Below are positions 1 through 8,014 of a stretch of DNA of 20,903 bases, in pieces. Every line of letters starts with the position of its first letter. Position 1 is the first letter of the stretch. Location: the NCBI RefSeq assembly GCF_047272945.1, contig NZ_JBKOPS010000020.1, forward strand, positions 1-20,903. Direction: 5' to 3'. The translations under genes and the position numbers were made by a program. The notes beneath the pieces were generated by a model that saw nothing but the letters and a program-made list of their open reading frames with translations, ran no database searches and was not told the origin of the DNA. The DNA comes from Rubrolithibacter danxiaensis. Lineage in GTDB: Bacteria; Bacteroidota; Bacteroidia; Sphingobacteriales; Sphingobacteriaceae.

Positions 1-76
1 GGTATTGCGCTCCATAACATACCCCTAATAAAGGCAATTTATTATGAAAACGTAAAAAGTCTATTTCAGGTGAAGC
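1..76 (-). pseudogene. guaA: Fragment of GMP synthase, glutamine amidotransferase domain
   Basis: Read on the minus strand in the frame one base off from the preceding glycosyltransferase, this stretch encodes 25 uninterrupted residues that include LPLLGVCYGAQY. That is the nucleophile-elbow strand of the class I glutamine amidotransferase domain of GMP synthase, where the family has PxLGxCYGxQ with the catalytic Cys. The residues just before it (ASPEIDF) fit the linker after the SGSP loop in Bacteroidota GuaA. The first 60 or so residues of GuaA are absent, because the glycosyltransferase coding sequence occupies their place. The fragment runs off the left edge, so the rest of guaA may continue there. 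It could be a real recombination junction or an assembly misjoin. Confidence 0.6.
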
Positions 77-629
77 CTTGCAACCAAGCAGTTATAAAAA
101 AAATCCAATCTGAAATTATTGTATAATTCTCTAAATAACCATTCAGTTCCAATAGACAAAATCTGGATATGAAAACGGCCTGATGACAAATCGTAGAAGT
201 AGAAAAGAAATTAAGATGAATATGCTCTGGATAAGTTTTTAGCTTAAAAGTTGCAATTAAAGGATAGAATAATTGTAAGTTACAATAATAGATCGCAAAA
301 TTAGGACATTTCAAAATTCCGTTGGTTACCTCATCAATGCTTTTATTATTATATAGGGTATCACCAGAATTTAAGAAAAAACAATAATCTCCTGTTGCAA
401 TTTTCCATCCTTTATTCATTGCATGATAAATGCCATTATCAGCTTCAGAAGCCCAGTATGTCAGTTTATCTTCTACCGATCTAATAACTTGCACAGAGTC
501 ATCCGTACTGCCCCCGTCTATAATAATAAATTCGATTAGGTGGTAGGTCTGGTTTAGAACTGAATCTATCGTTTTTTTTAAACCTGAAGAGTTATTATAA
601 GTAACCGTTATTATACTTATTTTAATCAT
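66..629 (-). CDS. Glycosyltransferase family 2, truncated at its C-terminus
   Basis: This is a GT-A fold inverting glycosyltransferase of the WcaA-like type, expected to add one sugar to a lipid-linked glycan at the inner face of the cytoplasmic membrane. Visible landmarks are the N-terminal strand KISIITVTYN, IIIDGGSTDDS at residues 35-45 (nucleotide-sugar binding), NGIYHAMNKG at 65-74, and NSGD at 87-90 in the place of the metal-binding DxD. SDWIFF near residue 173 corresponds to the acceptor-side motif. The protein stops at 187 residues, about 60 short of the intact relative at 12144-12893, right where sequence resembling guaA begins in another frame. It is the last gene of the minus-strand polysaccharide operon. 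It starts 116 bases after the FkbM gene ends, and the DNA is very AT-rich. The truncated product may be inactive. Confidence 0.85.
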   Translation of the reverse strand: MIKISIITVTYNNSSGLKKTIDSVLNQTYHLIEFIIIDGGSTDDSVQVIRSVEDKLTYWASEADNGIYHAMNKGWKIATGDYCFFLNSGDTLYNNKSIDEVTNGILKCPNFAIYYCNLQLFYPLIATFKLKTYPEHIHLNFFSTSTICHQAVFISRFCLLELNGYLENYTIISDWIFFITAWLQGFT

Positions 630-745
630 TATTAAATTCTTACCATATAAGTATCATGGGTTAATTAATATTTATTTTCCATCTTTTTAGTCGTAAGACT
701 CACTTCAAAAAATTAATTGTAAGTTATAGAAACAGGTTTAATTGG

Positions 746-1585
746 TCAAAACGCTCTTTTCCCTTGCTCCCGCTTACACTCATTTTGATTTTTTGGGAAC
801 AATAAGAAATTTTCTGTTACCTTACTCAATAAATTTAAATCGGTTATCGAATCAATTTTACTAAATCCAGGTAGAGCAAAAATTTCATATTCGAACTCTT
901 TTGCAAAATCTATAAGATCAGAACTTCTAAAACCGAATGGCTTAATATTAACGGAATTCCATTCCATTAATATTGCAGGACTAAATTCTTTTATACAAGA
1001 AATTCCTCCTCTAAGCGCTAGCAAATCCGCACCTTCTATATCAATTTTTATAAATGATACTTCCGGCCTTTGTAAAGACTCCCAAATATCATCAATTGTC
1101 GTACAAACAATCTCAATATTTTTATAGAAGCTTACACGCTTAGTATCTTGCATACTTTCATATGCACCATTTGCTAAATCTGTCAGATGAAACTGCACCG
1201 ATCCAGCCCTATCAGAAACCGCTTTATCGACAATAGTCCAACGATGTTGAAAGGAAGAATAAAATTGTGTTTTTTTTAGATATGGAGCGGTATTTGGGGA
1301 AGCTTCTATTGATACTACCTTAACTGATTCATCAAAATTAAGTAATGGAATTGCCATTAAGCCTATATTTGCTCCAACATCAAAAATTGTTGAATTTGGC
1401 ATTATAATCGACTTAATAATTTTTAAGTTCACTCGTTCATAAACACCTTCTTCAATTGCCCGTTTAAAAATTATACTATTTTTAGGAAAATATACTTTTT
1501 CACCGAAATATTGAAAGCATTCATTAAAATTCCAATACCATTTACAAACCCTTTTCTTAATAATTCTTTTAAAACTAGTCAACAT
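746..1585 (-). CDS. FkbM-family SAM-dependent methyltransferase
   Basis: This is a predicted cytosolic O-methyltransferase. The FkbM family methylates hydroxyls on sugars and polyketides, so here it probably methylates a glycan residue or caps the chain. The SAM-binding motif FDVGANIG lies at residues 68-75, the acidic strand end SIEASP near 92-97, and the family hallmark FIKIDIEGAD at 178-187. A length of 279 residues is normal. Its ATG lies inside the 3' end of the wzt-like gene (11-base overlap), so the two are probably translationally coupled. That fits the known pairing of terminal methylation with recognition by the Wzt C-terminal domain in O-antigen export. The pairing is inferred from position only. 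Confidence 0.9.
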   Translation of the reverse strand: MLTSFKRIIKKRVCKWYWNFNECFQYFGEKVYFPKNSIIFKRAIEEGVYERVNLKIIKSIIMPNSTIFDVGANIGLMAIPLLNFDESVKVVSIEASPNTAPYLKKTQFYSSFQHRWTIVDKAVSDRAGSVQFHLTDLANGAYESMQDTKRVSFYKNIEIVCTTIDDIWESLQRPEVSFIKIDIEGADLLALRGGISCIKEFSPAILMEWNSVNIKPFGFRSSDLIDFAKEFEYEIFALPGFSKIDSITDLNLLSKVTENFLLFPKNQNECKREQGKRAF

Positions 1586-2861
1586 TTGTATTTATTGTAT
1601 AAGTAAGATTAACTATCCCCCTTACTGAAGGATCATACGAAGTATCTTCCCGAAGCATTTTTGACGGCAAGATTGTAAACTGGAATAAGTCCAAATAATT
1701 TCTACGACATATTTCATCATCAATAAACAAACCTATACTGTAATCTCCTTCTATTAAGGGTATAGCTTTGAAATTAATATCTATATGAATTGATTTATTC
1801 GCTGAAATTTTAAAATTAGGATCTAATTGATTTCTTAAATCGACTATTGCAACTCGTTGGCTAAATTGATTATAAATCAGAGGAACAATATTTTTTATCT
1901 TTCGAGAACTCTCACTCCTAATGGTTAAGGATAACTTACAGTCACTTAAACTATATATAAGATAAGGTGAAAAATTAATTCCTAAAACGGTATAATTACT
2001 ATCTATACTAACAATATCTTTTAAAGTGTTTTTTTGCGAATTTTGATACTGTAAGATAATACTCGAAGTGTCACTTTCAGCAATGATACTTCCATTTTGG
2101 AGAAGGATACTTTTATTGCATAATCTCTGCACACTTCCCATGTTATGGCTCACGAACAACACCGTCCTTCCCTCTCCCTTACTTACCTCACCCATCTTCC
2201 CTAAACACTTCTTCTGAAACTCTGCATCCCCCACTGCCAGCACTTCATCTACAATTAGTATTTCTGAATCCAAATGTGCTGCAACTGCGAAAGCCAAACG
2301 CACGTACATTCCCGATGAGTATCGTTTTACGGGTGTATCTACATAGCGTTCAACTCCTGCAAAATCAACAATCTCATCAAACTTCCGCTTGATCTCTTTT
2401 TTACGCATCCCAAGTATAGCGCCATTCAGATAAATATTCTCTCGCCCGGTCAATTCGGGATGGAAACCTGTACCCACTTCCAGTAAACTAGCTATACGTC
2501 CTTTGCCCTTTACGTTGCCTGTAGTTGGAGAAGTCACCCGGCTTAATATTTTCAGCAAAGTGCTTTTGCCCGCACCGTTTCTTCCAATAATACCTACAGC
2601 GTCTCCCTGCTCAATTTCAAAATTGATATCCTTCAAACTCCAAACAATGTCACTGCTTCCTTTCACGGTTCGATCGTTTGTTTGGCCAATTTTTAAGAAA
2701 GGATCTTCTTTTCCCCGTACTTTCGCTATCCATCGTTCGAGGTCCCTAGAAATTGTACCAGTGCCGATTTCCCCTAATTGATACGCTTTCGAAAGATTTT
2801 CTACTTTTATAGCAATGTTACCCATTGTTAAACTGTTTCCCATTGTTAAACTGTTTCCCAT
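1575..2861 (-). CDS. wzt: Wzt-like polysaccharide ABC transporter ATPase with C-terminal cargo domain
   Basis: This is the ATPase subunit of an ABC-2 polysaccharide exporter, partner of the permease at 4063-4908. Walker A is GRNGAGKST (residues 93-101), the signature is YSSGMYVRLA (181-190), Walker B is ILIVDE (201-206), and the switch His is in VSHN (H239). After the ATPase core, a domain of about 150 residues (roughly 280-428) matches by length and position the beta-sandwich glycan-binding domain of Wzt proteins that read a modified chain end. The N-terminus carries a duplicated MGNSLT, giving three in-frame ATG starts (2861, 2843, 2825). The family core begins at the third, MGNIAIKVENLSK. 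No Shine-Dalgarno sequence separates the options. G+C falls sharply where the cargo domain begins, suggesting a mosaic gene. Confidence 0.93.
   Translation of the reverse strand: MGNSLTMGNSLTMGNIAIKVENLSKAYQLGEIGTGTISRDLERWIAKVRGKEDPFLKIGQTNDRTVKGSSDIVWSLKDINFEIEQGDAVGIIGRNGAGKSTLLKILSRVTSPTTGNVKGKGRIASLLEVGTGFHPELTGRENIYLNGAILGMRKKEIKRKFDEIVDFAGVERYVDTPVKRYSSGMYVRLAFAVAAHLDSEILIVDEVLAVGDAEFQKKCLGKMGEVSKGEGRTVLFVSHNMGSVQRLCNKSILLQNGSIIAESDTSSIILQYQNSQKNTLKDIVSIDSNYTVLGINFSPYLIYSLSDCKLSLTIRSESSRKIKNIVPLIYNQFSQRVAIVDLRNQLDPNFKISANKSIHIDINFKAIPLIEGDYSIGLFIDDEICRRNYLDLFQFTILPSKMLREDTSYDPSVRGIVNLTYTINTNVD
2826..2861 (-). repeat. Two tandem 18-bp units at the wzt start, each carrying an ATG
   Basis: On the minus strand the unit ATGGGAAACAGTTTAACA occurs twice in direct succession and is followed by ATGGGTAACA, a partial third copy that begins the conserved protein. 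Because the unit is 18 bases, copy changes keep the frame and only add or remove six residues and one start codon. It resembles a slippage-prone duplication of the translation-initiation region. Confidence 0.9.
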
Positions 2862-2899
2862 TGAATGTCTTATATCACGTATATCAGAGTCCTTATCAG

Positions 2900-4060
2900 T
2901 TATCCTTCTACCACCGATACCGTCTTTTGTTTAATTGAGTATCTTGATTTTACTTTCAAAAAAAACCTCTCAACCAAGTAATAAGATAACATAGAGAACA
3001 GCATTATAAAGATCAGATTGTAGGGAAATAAATTGGTGGGTAAGTTATAATGCCCCTGTGTAAAAATCTGTTGCCATAGGTATATGCTATATGAGATTTT
3101 AGCTATATAATCTATAATAGCATTATTGAGAAATTTAAATCCATTTCCAACGTTATGAGCACCAATAAAAATCAATAAGGCCATTGCCGCTGAGCCCAAA
3201 GTCGGACCAACTGGCAATAAGAGCTTTCCATACATTCCATTATACATAAAATGTTCAATTATCCAAAAAACGATGATGCAAACGGGAATAATCCATTTAA
3301 TATTTGCTTGAATAAGATTATAAGTAAGAATATTTTTAGCTCCCAATATTGCAAAAATAGAACCTATGAATATTGCATTTGCATTTCCCCAGAACGGAGC
3401 CAAGAGGTAATTTTTATAAGCCGGATAGATATAGGCCAAAACACTAATAAAGGGCGTAAAACAAATAATAGTTAATGTTAGAGGAATAAGGATCCGATTG
3501 AACTTTTTAAACAGAACAGGCCAGATTAAATAGTATTGTTCTTCAACTGCCAAACTCCAGGTATGGGTTAAAATTGAGGGAACAGCAAAAAATTGAAAAT
3601 TAGTTAAGTACAGGAAGGCACTAAGAAATGCTGTTCCTGTTATCGGTATTTTATAATATATCGAAAAAAAATAGGTAAATAATAAAAAAATAAATAATGC
3701 GGGGATAATTCGCAGAGACCTTCTTACATAGAAATTTCTAAGTGATATCTTTTGCTTTAAAAACTGCTCTTTTATCAATAGTGTTGTTATCAAAAAGCCA
3801 CTCAATACAAAAAAAATCCTTACGCCCATCTTGCCATCATGAAAATAAAAAGTAATAAAACTTCTTAGGCTATCTGGAATGTTGTCCATTCTATTGAGAT
3901 GAGCCACGACTACTATTAGGATAGCAATTGCACGAAAACCATTAAGAGATGGAATTACTCTGTCATTCAAATAGGAATGCAAGCTATAAGGTTTACTATT
4001 GAAATCCTCGTATAATTTAATTTGCCTTCTTAATAACATATCAAGTGGTTGTGTTATCAC
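2900..4060 (-). CDS. Membrane-bound acyltransferase, family 3 (OafA-like)
   Basis: This integral membrane O-acyltransferase is expected to acetylate or otherwise acylate sugar hydroxyls of the polysaccharide. The N-terminal LNGFRAIAILIVVVAHLNR contains the conserved Arg43 and the catalytic-type His54. GVRIFFVLSGFLIT and HTWSLAVEEQYYLIWP are further family hallmarks. About ten hydrophobic helices follow, and no C-terminal SGNH domain is seen, so this is the short form (386 residues). The start is a GTG two bases after the permease stop. An ATG seven codons further in (at 4039) is an alternative. The DNA is strongly AT-rich (14 G/C in 3301-3360 by hand count), unlike the neighbouring wzm and the wzt ATPase core, which suggests separate acquisition. 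The acyl group and acceptor cannot be told from sequence. Confidence 0.92.
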   Translation of the reverse strand: MITQPLDMLLRRQIKLYEDFNSKPYSLHSYLNDRVIPSLNGFRAIAILIVVVAHLNRMDNIPDSLRSFITFYFHDGKMGVRIFFVLSGFLITTLLIKEQFLKQKISLRNFYVRRSLRIIPALFIFLLFTYFFSIYYKIPITGTAFLSAFLYLTNFQFFAVPSILTHTWSLAVEEQYYLIWPVLFKKFNRILIPLTLTIICFTPFISVLAYIYPAYKNYLLAPFWGNANAIFIGSIFAILGAKNILTYNLIQANIKWIIPVCIIVFWIIEHFMYNGMYGKLLLPVGPTLGSAAMALLIFIGAHNVGNGFKFLNNAIIDYIAKISYSIYLWQQIFTQGHYNLPTNLFPYNLIFIMLFSMLSYYLVERFFLKVKSRYSIKQKTVSVVEG

Positions 4061-4062
4061 TT

Positions 4063-4908
4063 CTAAACGGTATCAACAAAGTTCTTCTCTACCTTATTAA
4101 AAATCACTATACCCGCAAGCAATAAGATGATTGTAATTAAAGTCGAATACGCTAGTGAACGCCAGGAAAAGCTTCCTTCTCCTAAAAATCCATGCCTGAA
4201 GGTTTCAATAATTGCAGTCATCGGATTTAATTCTATTATCCATTTGTATTGTTCGGGAGCAGCAGACAGGGGGTAAATTACGGTAGTTGCATACATTAGT
4301 AATTGTACCCCAAAGGTCACTAAAAAAGCTAAGTCTCGATATTTTGTGGTCATAGCTGAAATGATCATTCCCGTGCCTAATCCAAGGGCCGCCATCAGAA
4401 TTATTAAAACTGGAAACAGGATTATCAAAGCATTGGGAGTAAACTGGGCACCGTTAAAACCATAATACAACATTACTGCAAAAAATAATGCCAACTGAAC
4501 TCCAAACCTCACCAGATTAGAGATTACTATACTTAATGGCATAATTAAGCGGGGGAAGTACACTTTTCCGAAAATGTTTGCATTGTCTTTAAATACAGTC
4601 GATGTTTTTGTGAGACAGTCTGCAAAGTAATTCCAGGCGGTAATGCCTGCCAAATAAAAGAGCGGTTTCGGTAAGCCGTCAGTCGATATCCCCGCAAGGT
4701 TACCAAAAATAAAAGTAAAAATAACGGTAGTGAAAAAGGGTTGAATAAAAAACCATAATGGACCCAAAATAGTCTGTTTGTAAAAAGACACAAAATCTCT
4801 TCGCACCAGTAACATTAGTAAATCCCGATACTCCCATGTATCTTTAAGTTTCAGATCCAATAGTGAATTCTGAGGTTCAATTGTCCAGTGAAAATCGTTC
4901 TTACTCAT
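4063..4908 (-). CDS. wzm: Wzm-like ABC-2 polysaccharide export permease
   Basis: This is the transmembrane subunit of the glycan exporter, moving lipid-linked polysaccharide across the inner membrane with the Wzt-like ATPase. The N-terminal amphipathic region (DLLMLLVRRDFVSFYKQT) followed by LGPLWFFIQPFFTTVIFTFIF is typical of Wzm/TagG/KpsM permeases. Six hydrophobic segments are visible over 281 residues, and the normal length is 260-290. NPMTAIIETFRHGFLG near the C-terminus is another recurrent motif of the family. The ATG overlaps the end of the upstream GT4 gene by 8 bases. Downstream, the acyltransferase gene separates it from its ATPase partner. That is less common than direct wzm-wzt adjacency and fits insertion of the AT-rich acyltransferase between them. 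Confidence 0.95.
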   Translation of the reverse strand: MSKNDFHWTIEPQNSLLDLKLKDTWEYRDLLMLLVRRDFVSFYKQTILGPLWFFIQPFFTTVIFTFIFGNLAGISTDGLPKPLFYLAGITAWNYFADCLTKTSTVFKDNANIFGKVYFPRLIMPLSIVISNLVRFGVQLALFFAVMLYYGFNGAQFTPNALIILFPVLIILMAALGLGTGMIISAMTTKYRDLAFLVTFGVQLLMYATTVIYPLSAAPEQYKWIIELNPMTAIIETFRHGFLGEGSFSWRSLAYSTLITIILLLAGIVIFNKVEKNFVDTV

Positions 4909-6004
4909 CTAACAAATTATTCAGCTTATATACGTAATCCTTGTAATTAAATCCTCCCAGAGCCTTTTTCTGTTGCGCTTGTTTATTTTCGCTTTTATAA
5001 ACACTGTGCAGAATGGCCGCTTTAATCTCTGCCGAAGAAGCAGGATTGACAAGAATTCCTAAATTGCCATTCAGTAAAGCATCTGTGCTTCCATCCTGAT
5101 TTCCTGCTATTAAAGGAAGTCCACACGCAGCCGCTTCAATAAAAACAAGTCCAAATCCTTCCTCTTTAGATGGCATAATAAAAAGGTCGCCTAATACATA
5201 GTGGTCAATCAGTTCGGTGTCTGAAATAAAGCCCGTAAGAACCACTTTCCCCTCAAGCTCATATTGTTCAATGAGCATATGAATTCTTGCTTTTTCCTTC
5301 TCATCATAGCTGCCCATTAATAAATATTTAAATTCAGGATTTTTCAATCCTGCCAAAGCTTTAATTACCTTTTCATACCCTTTATATTGTTCAAGATAGG
5401 ATAAACGGCAGAGTGTCAGGATTACCTTTTCGTCGTTAATTTTATACTTTTCCAGCAGTCGAACCGGCTTTTTAAACTCACAAGGAGGATTAAAAAGGGG
5501 ATCTATACAATTATTTAAAACTCTTAATTTAGTTTTCAAGTGGGGATATACTGCTAAAACCCTTCCACTGGTATAATCAGATACCGCAAAAATCCGGGTT
5601 GCCTTTTTTAGCAAGAATTTCTTCCATATACTAAGGCCCCTCCATACTTCGATCCCATGAGCAAAAAGAAATATCTTTATTCGAGGATTTACGAGTTTAA
5701 CAATTAGTGCAACCAAGGCAAGATTAATGTGAGTAAGCACCAGCCGATCGGCTTTCCTGCCTTCCTTTACCGCATTTAAAATAAATTTAAACCTTCTTCC
5801 GGAAAAACCGCGATAAACATCCTGAGGACAATATCCTAAATCAGACAGTGAATCATAAACACTTAAATTACGGAACTTGCAGCTCTGCGAACTGCTCATT
5901 TCATAAAAAGCTTTCGCAAGCACCCTGCTTACTTTTTCGATACCTCCTGTTTGCGAAAAGGCATTGAGGTTTAAAAGCAACGTATTTTTCCTTTCAGGCC
6001 TCAA
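4901..6004 (-). CDS. Glycosyltransferase family 4 (GT-B fold)
   Basis: This is a retaining glycosyltransferase that probably adds a hexose to the growing glycan in the cytoplasm. The N-terminal glycine loop QTGGIEKVSRVLA (residues 18-30) and the donor-site motif SKEEGFGLVFIEAAACGLPL in the C-terminal half, which contains the E-x7-E arrangement, identify GT4. ILTLCRLSYLEQYKGYEKVI opens the second Rossmann domain. The length, 367 residues, is usual. The start is a TTG at 6004, overlapping the asnB stop by 11 bases. No in-frame ATG lies nearby, and the first beta strand begins within ten residues, so this start or an adjacent ATT must be used. The donor and acceptor sugars cannot be inferred. 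Confidence 0.92.
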   Translation of the reverse strand: MRPERKNTLLLNLNAFSQTGGIEKVSRVLAKAFYEMSSSQSCKFRNLSVYDSLSDLGYCPQDVYRGFSGRRFKFILNAVKEGRKADRLVLTHINLALVALIVKLVNPRIKIFLFAHGIEVWRGLSIWKKFLLKKATRIFAVSDYTSGRVLAVYPHLKTKLRVLNNCIDPLFNPPCEFKKPVRLLEKYKINDEKVILTLCRLSYLEQYKGYEKVIKALAGLKNPEFKYLLMGSYDEKEKARIHMLIEQYELEGKVVLTGFISDTELIDHYVLGDLFIMPSKEEGFGLVFIEAAACGLPLIAGNQDGSTDALLNGNLGILVNPASSAEIKAAILHSVYKSENKQAQQKKALGGFNYKDYVYKLNNLLDE

Positions 6005-7790
6005 AATTTTGCATCAGGTAATAGGCCCATAATTTAGACCAATGAAGCTTCCCTTTATCAAAGGATTTTAAAACATCGGCTCCTGCTTTTTCCTTTGTCA
6101 GACTTTCTCTTACCGACTTCATATTTCCCAGCCAATGCTGAAAGGGGAAACTAAATCCCATTTTTTTACGATTCCATATAATTTCAGGTAAAATGTCGTT
6201 GAAAGAATCTATCAGCAACTGCTTGGGAAGTTTCCCATGCTGATATAACAGGGAGGTATTCAGGCTAAAAACTGCTTCCAGAAATTCCTGGTCCAAAAAT
6301 GGCACCCGTAATTCCAGGCCATGCTGCATGCTCATAGAATCTGAATCTTTTAAAAGCTGATTCTGCATATATCCGTTAAACTCCAGCCAGCAAGCCATTT
6401 CGTTTTTTTTTATATCTTCAGCTATAGGTTGAAAAGAAAGAGAAGTTATCCTGGTTATTATCTCTTTTGAACTCTGCCCTGTAATATTGCCTATTTCCGA
6501 AGCAGTATAAAACCCTCGTAGTGCCAGATATAGCCCGGTTGTACCATTTACTTTAAGCCATTCTAATCGCTGAAAACGACTATCACGGATATAAGGAGTT
6601 ATTAATCCTGTTACTTTGGAAAAATTTCTCAATTTTAAAAGAGAAGACATCCTGTTAAATGAGGGATAACCACCAAAAACTTCATCACTCCCAATACCCG
6701 ACAATACGGCTTTGAGGCCATTTTCTTTAGCACATTTAGAAATGAACCATGAATTAACACCATCATTACTAGGCTGATCATAGCCTGATAAAATATCGTT
6801 AAAGTTATCCTCCAGATCTTTGGCTGAAACCTGATAAAACTGATGCTGACATTTCACCTGATCAACTACAGTCTGCTGATACACTTTCTCAGAATAGTTA
6901 TCCTCTGTAAACGTTATAGACAATGTATGCAATTGCTTTTTAAGGTCTTTTGCAGCCATTATGGTCAGTAAACTGGAATCTATACCCCCACTAAGGAAAA
7001 GTCCTATAGGTGCATCTGCTATCAAGTGCCTTTCTACTGCTGATTGTAATTTTTCGCGAATTGTGCGTATTGCTTCTTCTTTTGATAAAATACTTGCGAG
7101 GGTAAAACCAAGTTTTCGATAAGAATTTATAGTATAGGAGCTATCTGAAAGATTATAACTCAAAAAATGGCCTTTTTGCAAGGAAAAAACGTTTTCTAAA
7201 GTAGTATAAGGCTCTGGAATATGTCCGAAAGCAAGCAGAAGAAGTCTCCAATCTGGATTAGATCTCCATGAAGAATTTCTTTGCTTAAATGCTTTTACTT
7301 CGGAAGCGAAAATCAATTCCCTATCTGAACAACTGTAATATAAAGGTTTAATTCCGGCCGCATCTCTTACAAGGTAAACTTTTCCAACTTTTAAATCCAT
7401 TAAGGAAAAGGCAAACATTCCATTAAATCGACTAAATGCTTCTGTTCCCCATTGTAAATAGGCCTTAAGGATAACTTCAGTATCAGTTCGGGTTTTAAAA
7501 ATATGGCCAAAGCTTTCTAATTCTTTCTGTAATTCTTTAAAATTATAAATCTCTCCATTATAGCTAAGCCAAAGCTGTTCATCTGATTCTGACATAGGCT
7601 GATGCCCTGCATTACTCAAATCCAATAAAGATAATCTTCTATGTCCAAGACAAACTCCTAGACCCGGATTTAAATAAATCCCTTCATCATCAGGACCGCC
7701 ATGTTGCATCCGATCACACATCATCTTAACCCGCTGATATAAAGTATCGGCTTGTTTAGTTTTTGATACTATTCCAGCAATACGACACAT
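5994..7790 (-). CDS. asnB: Asparagine synthase (glutamine-hydrolysing), AsnB family
   Basis: This is a two-domain amidotransferase. The N-terminal Ntn-type glutaminase starts with the nucleophile Cys2 (MCRIAGIVS), with YNGEIYNF at residues 77-84. The C-terminal synthetase domain has the ATP-binding SGGIDSS at 267-273 and ends at residue 598, a full length. AsnB homologues in capsule and O-antigen loci are thought to amidate a carboxyl on a uronic or amino acid sugar rather than supply free asparagine. The operon position supports that, but the substrate is inferred. At residues 30-34 the protein reads HGGPD where the classical enzyme has HRGPD, so the Arg that contacts glutamine is a Gly. The ATG at 7790 follows an A/T-rich leader, and the stop overlaps the GT4 gene. 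Confidence 0.93.
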   Translation of the reverse strand: MCRIAGIVSKTKQADTLYQRVKMMCDRMQHGGPDDEGIYLNPGLGVCLGHRRLSLLDLSNAGHQPMSESDEQLWLSYNGEIYNFKELQKELESFGHIFKTRTDTEVILKAYLQWGTEAFSRFNGMFAFSLMDLKVGKVYLVRDAAGIKPLYYSCSDRELIFASEVKAFKQRNSSWRSNPDWRLLLLAFGHIPEPYTTLENVFSLQKGHFLSYNLSDSSYTINSYRKLGFTLASILSKEEAIRTIREKLQSAVERHLIADAPIGLFLSGGIDSSLLTIMAAKDLKKQLHTLSITFTEDNYSEKVYQQTVVDQVKCQHQFYQVSAKDLEDNFNDILSGYDQPSNDGVNSWFISKCAKENGLKAVLSGIGSDEVFGGYPSFNRMSSLLKLRNFSKVTGLITPYIRDSRFQRLEWLKVNGTTGLYLALRGFYTASEIGNITGQSSKEIITRITSLSFQPIAEDIKKNEMACWLEFNGYMQNQLLKDSDSMSMQHGLELRVPFLDQEFLEAVFSLNTSLLYQHGKLPKQLLIDSFNDILPEIIWNRKKMGFSFPFQHWLGNMKSVRESLTKEKAGADVLKSFDKGKLHWSKLWAYYLMQNFEA

Positions 7791-7810
7791 TGAATTAAAA
7801 AGAAATTAAA

Positions 7811-8014
7811 TTAAAAACATCCTTCAACTCCACTCCTGATGACTCCGATAGCAGAACTATTAATATCAATTTTGTTTGTTATACATGGCTTCGCCGCGTC
7901 AGTCACAGGTTCTGTTTTTGCGACTGCTATTTTTTCAGTTTGTACTTGCAGGTTATAAGTTGTATGGAACTTAATTTCCAGCTTATATGTATTTCTCATC
8001 TTCTCGCGTTTCAC
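7811..8014 (-). CDS. Small ORF of unknown function between antiterminator and asnB
   Basis: A 67-codon frame opens with GTG at 8014. An ATG at 7999 gives 62 codons and is the better start if the frame is used. It ends 20 bases before asnB. The product has no signal peptide or membrane segment and ends in SGVEGCF, with two cysteines in the C-terminal half. I do not recognise it. The GTG lies inside the stem of the adjacent inverted repeat, which would hide it in RNA. The frame may simply be open by chance in the leader of asnB. The gap otherwise contains no gene. Confidence 0.25.
   Translation of the reverse strand: MKREKMRNTYKLEIKFHTTYNLQVQTEKIAVAKTEPVTDAAKPCITNKIDINSSAIGVIRSGVEGCF

Noticed and set aside
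2503..2781. Plus-strand ORF opposite the wzt ATPase core
   Set aside because: It lies wholly antisense to well-conserved ATPase motifs and its translation matches no protein character; a shadow frame.
7811..8014. Lasso-peptide precursor beside an asparagine-synthase-like cyclase
   Set aside because: The candidate core (after SSAI) would leave a ring with only three tail residues, the leader lacks the usual Thr at -2, no leader peptidase or RRE protein is present, and the AsnB has an intact Cys2 glutaminase domain and sits among glycan genes.
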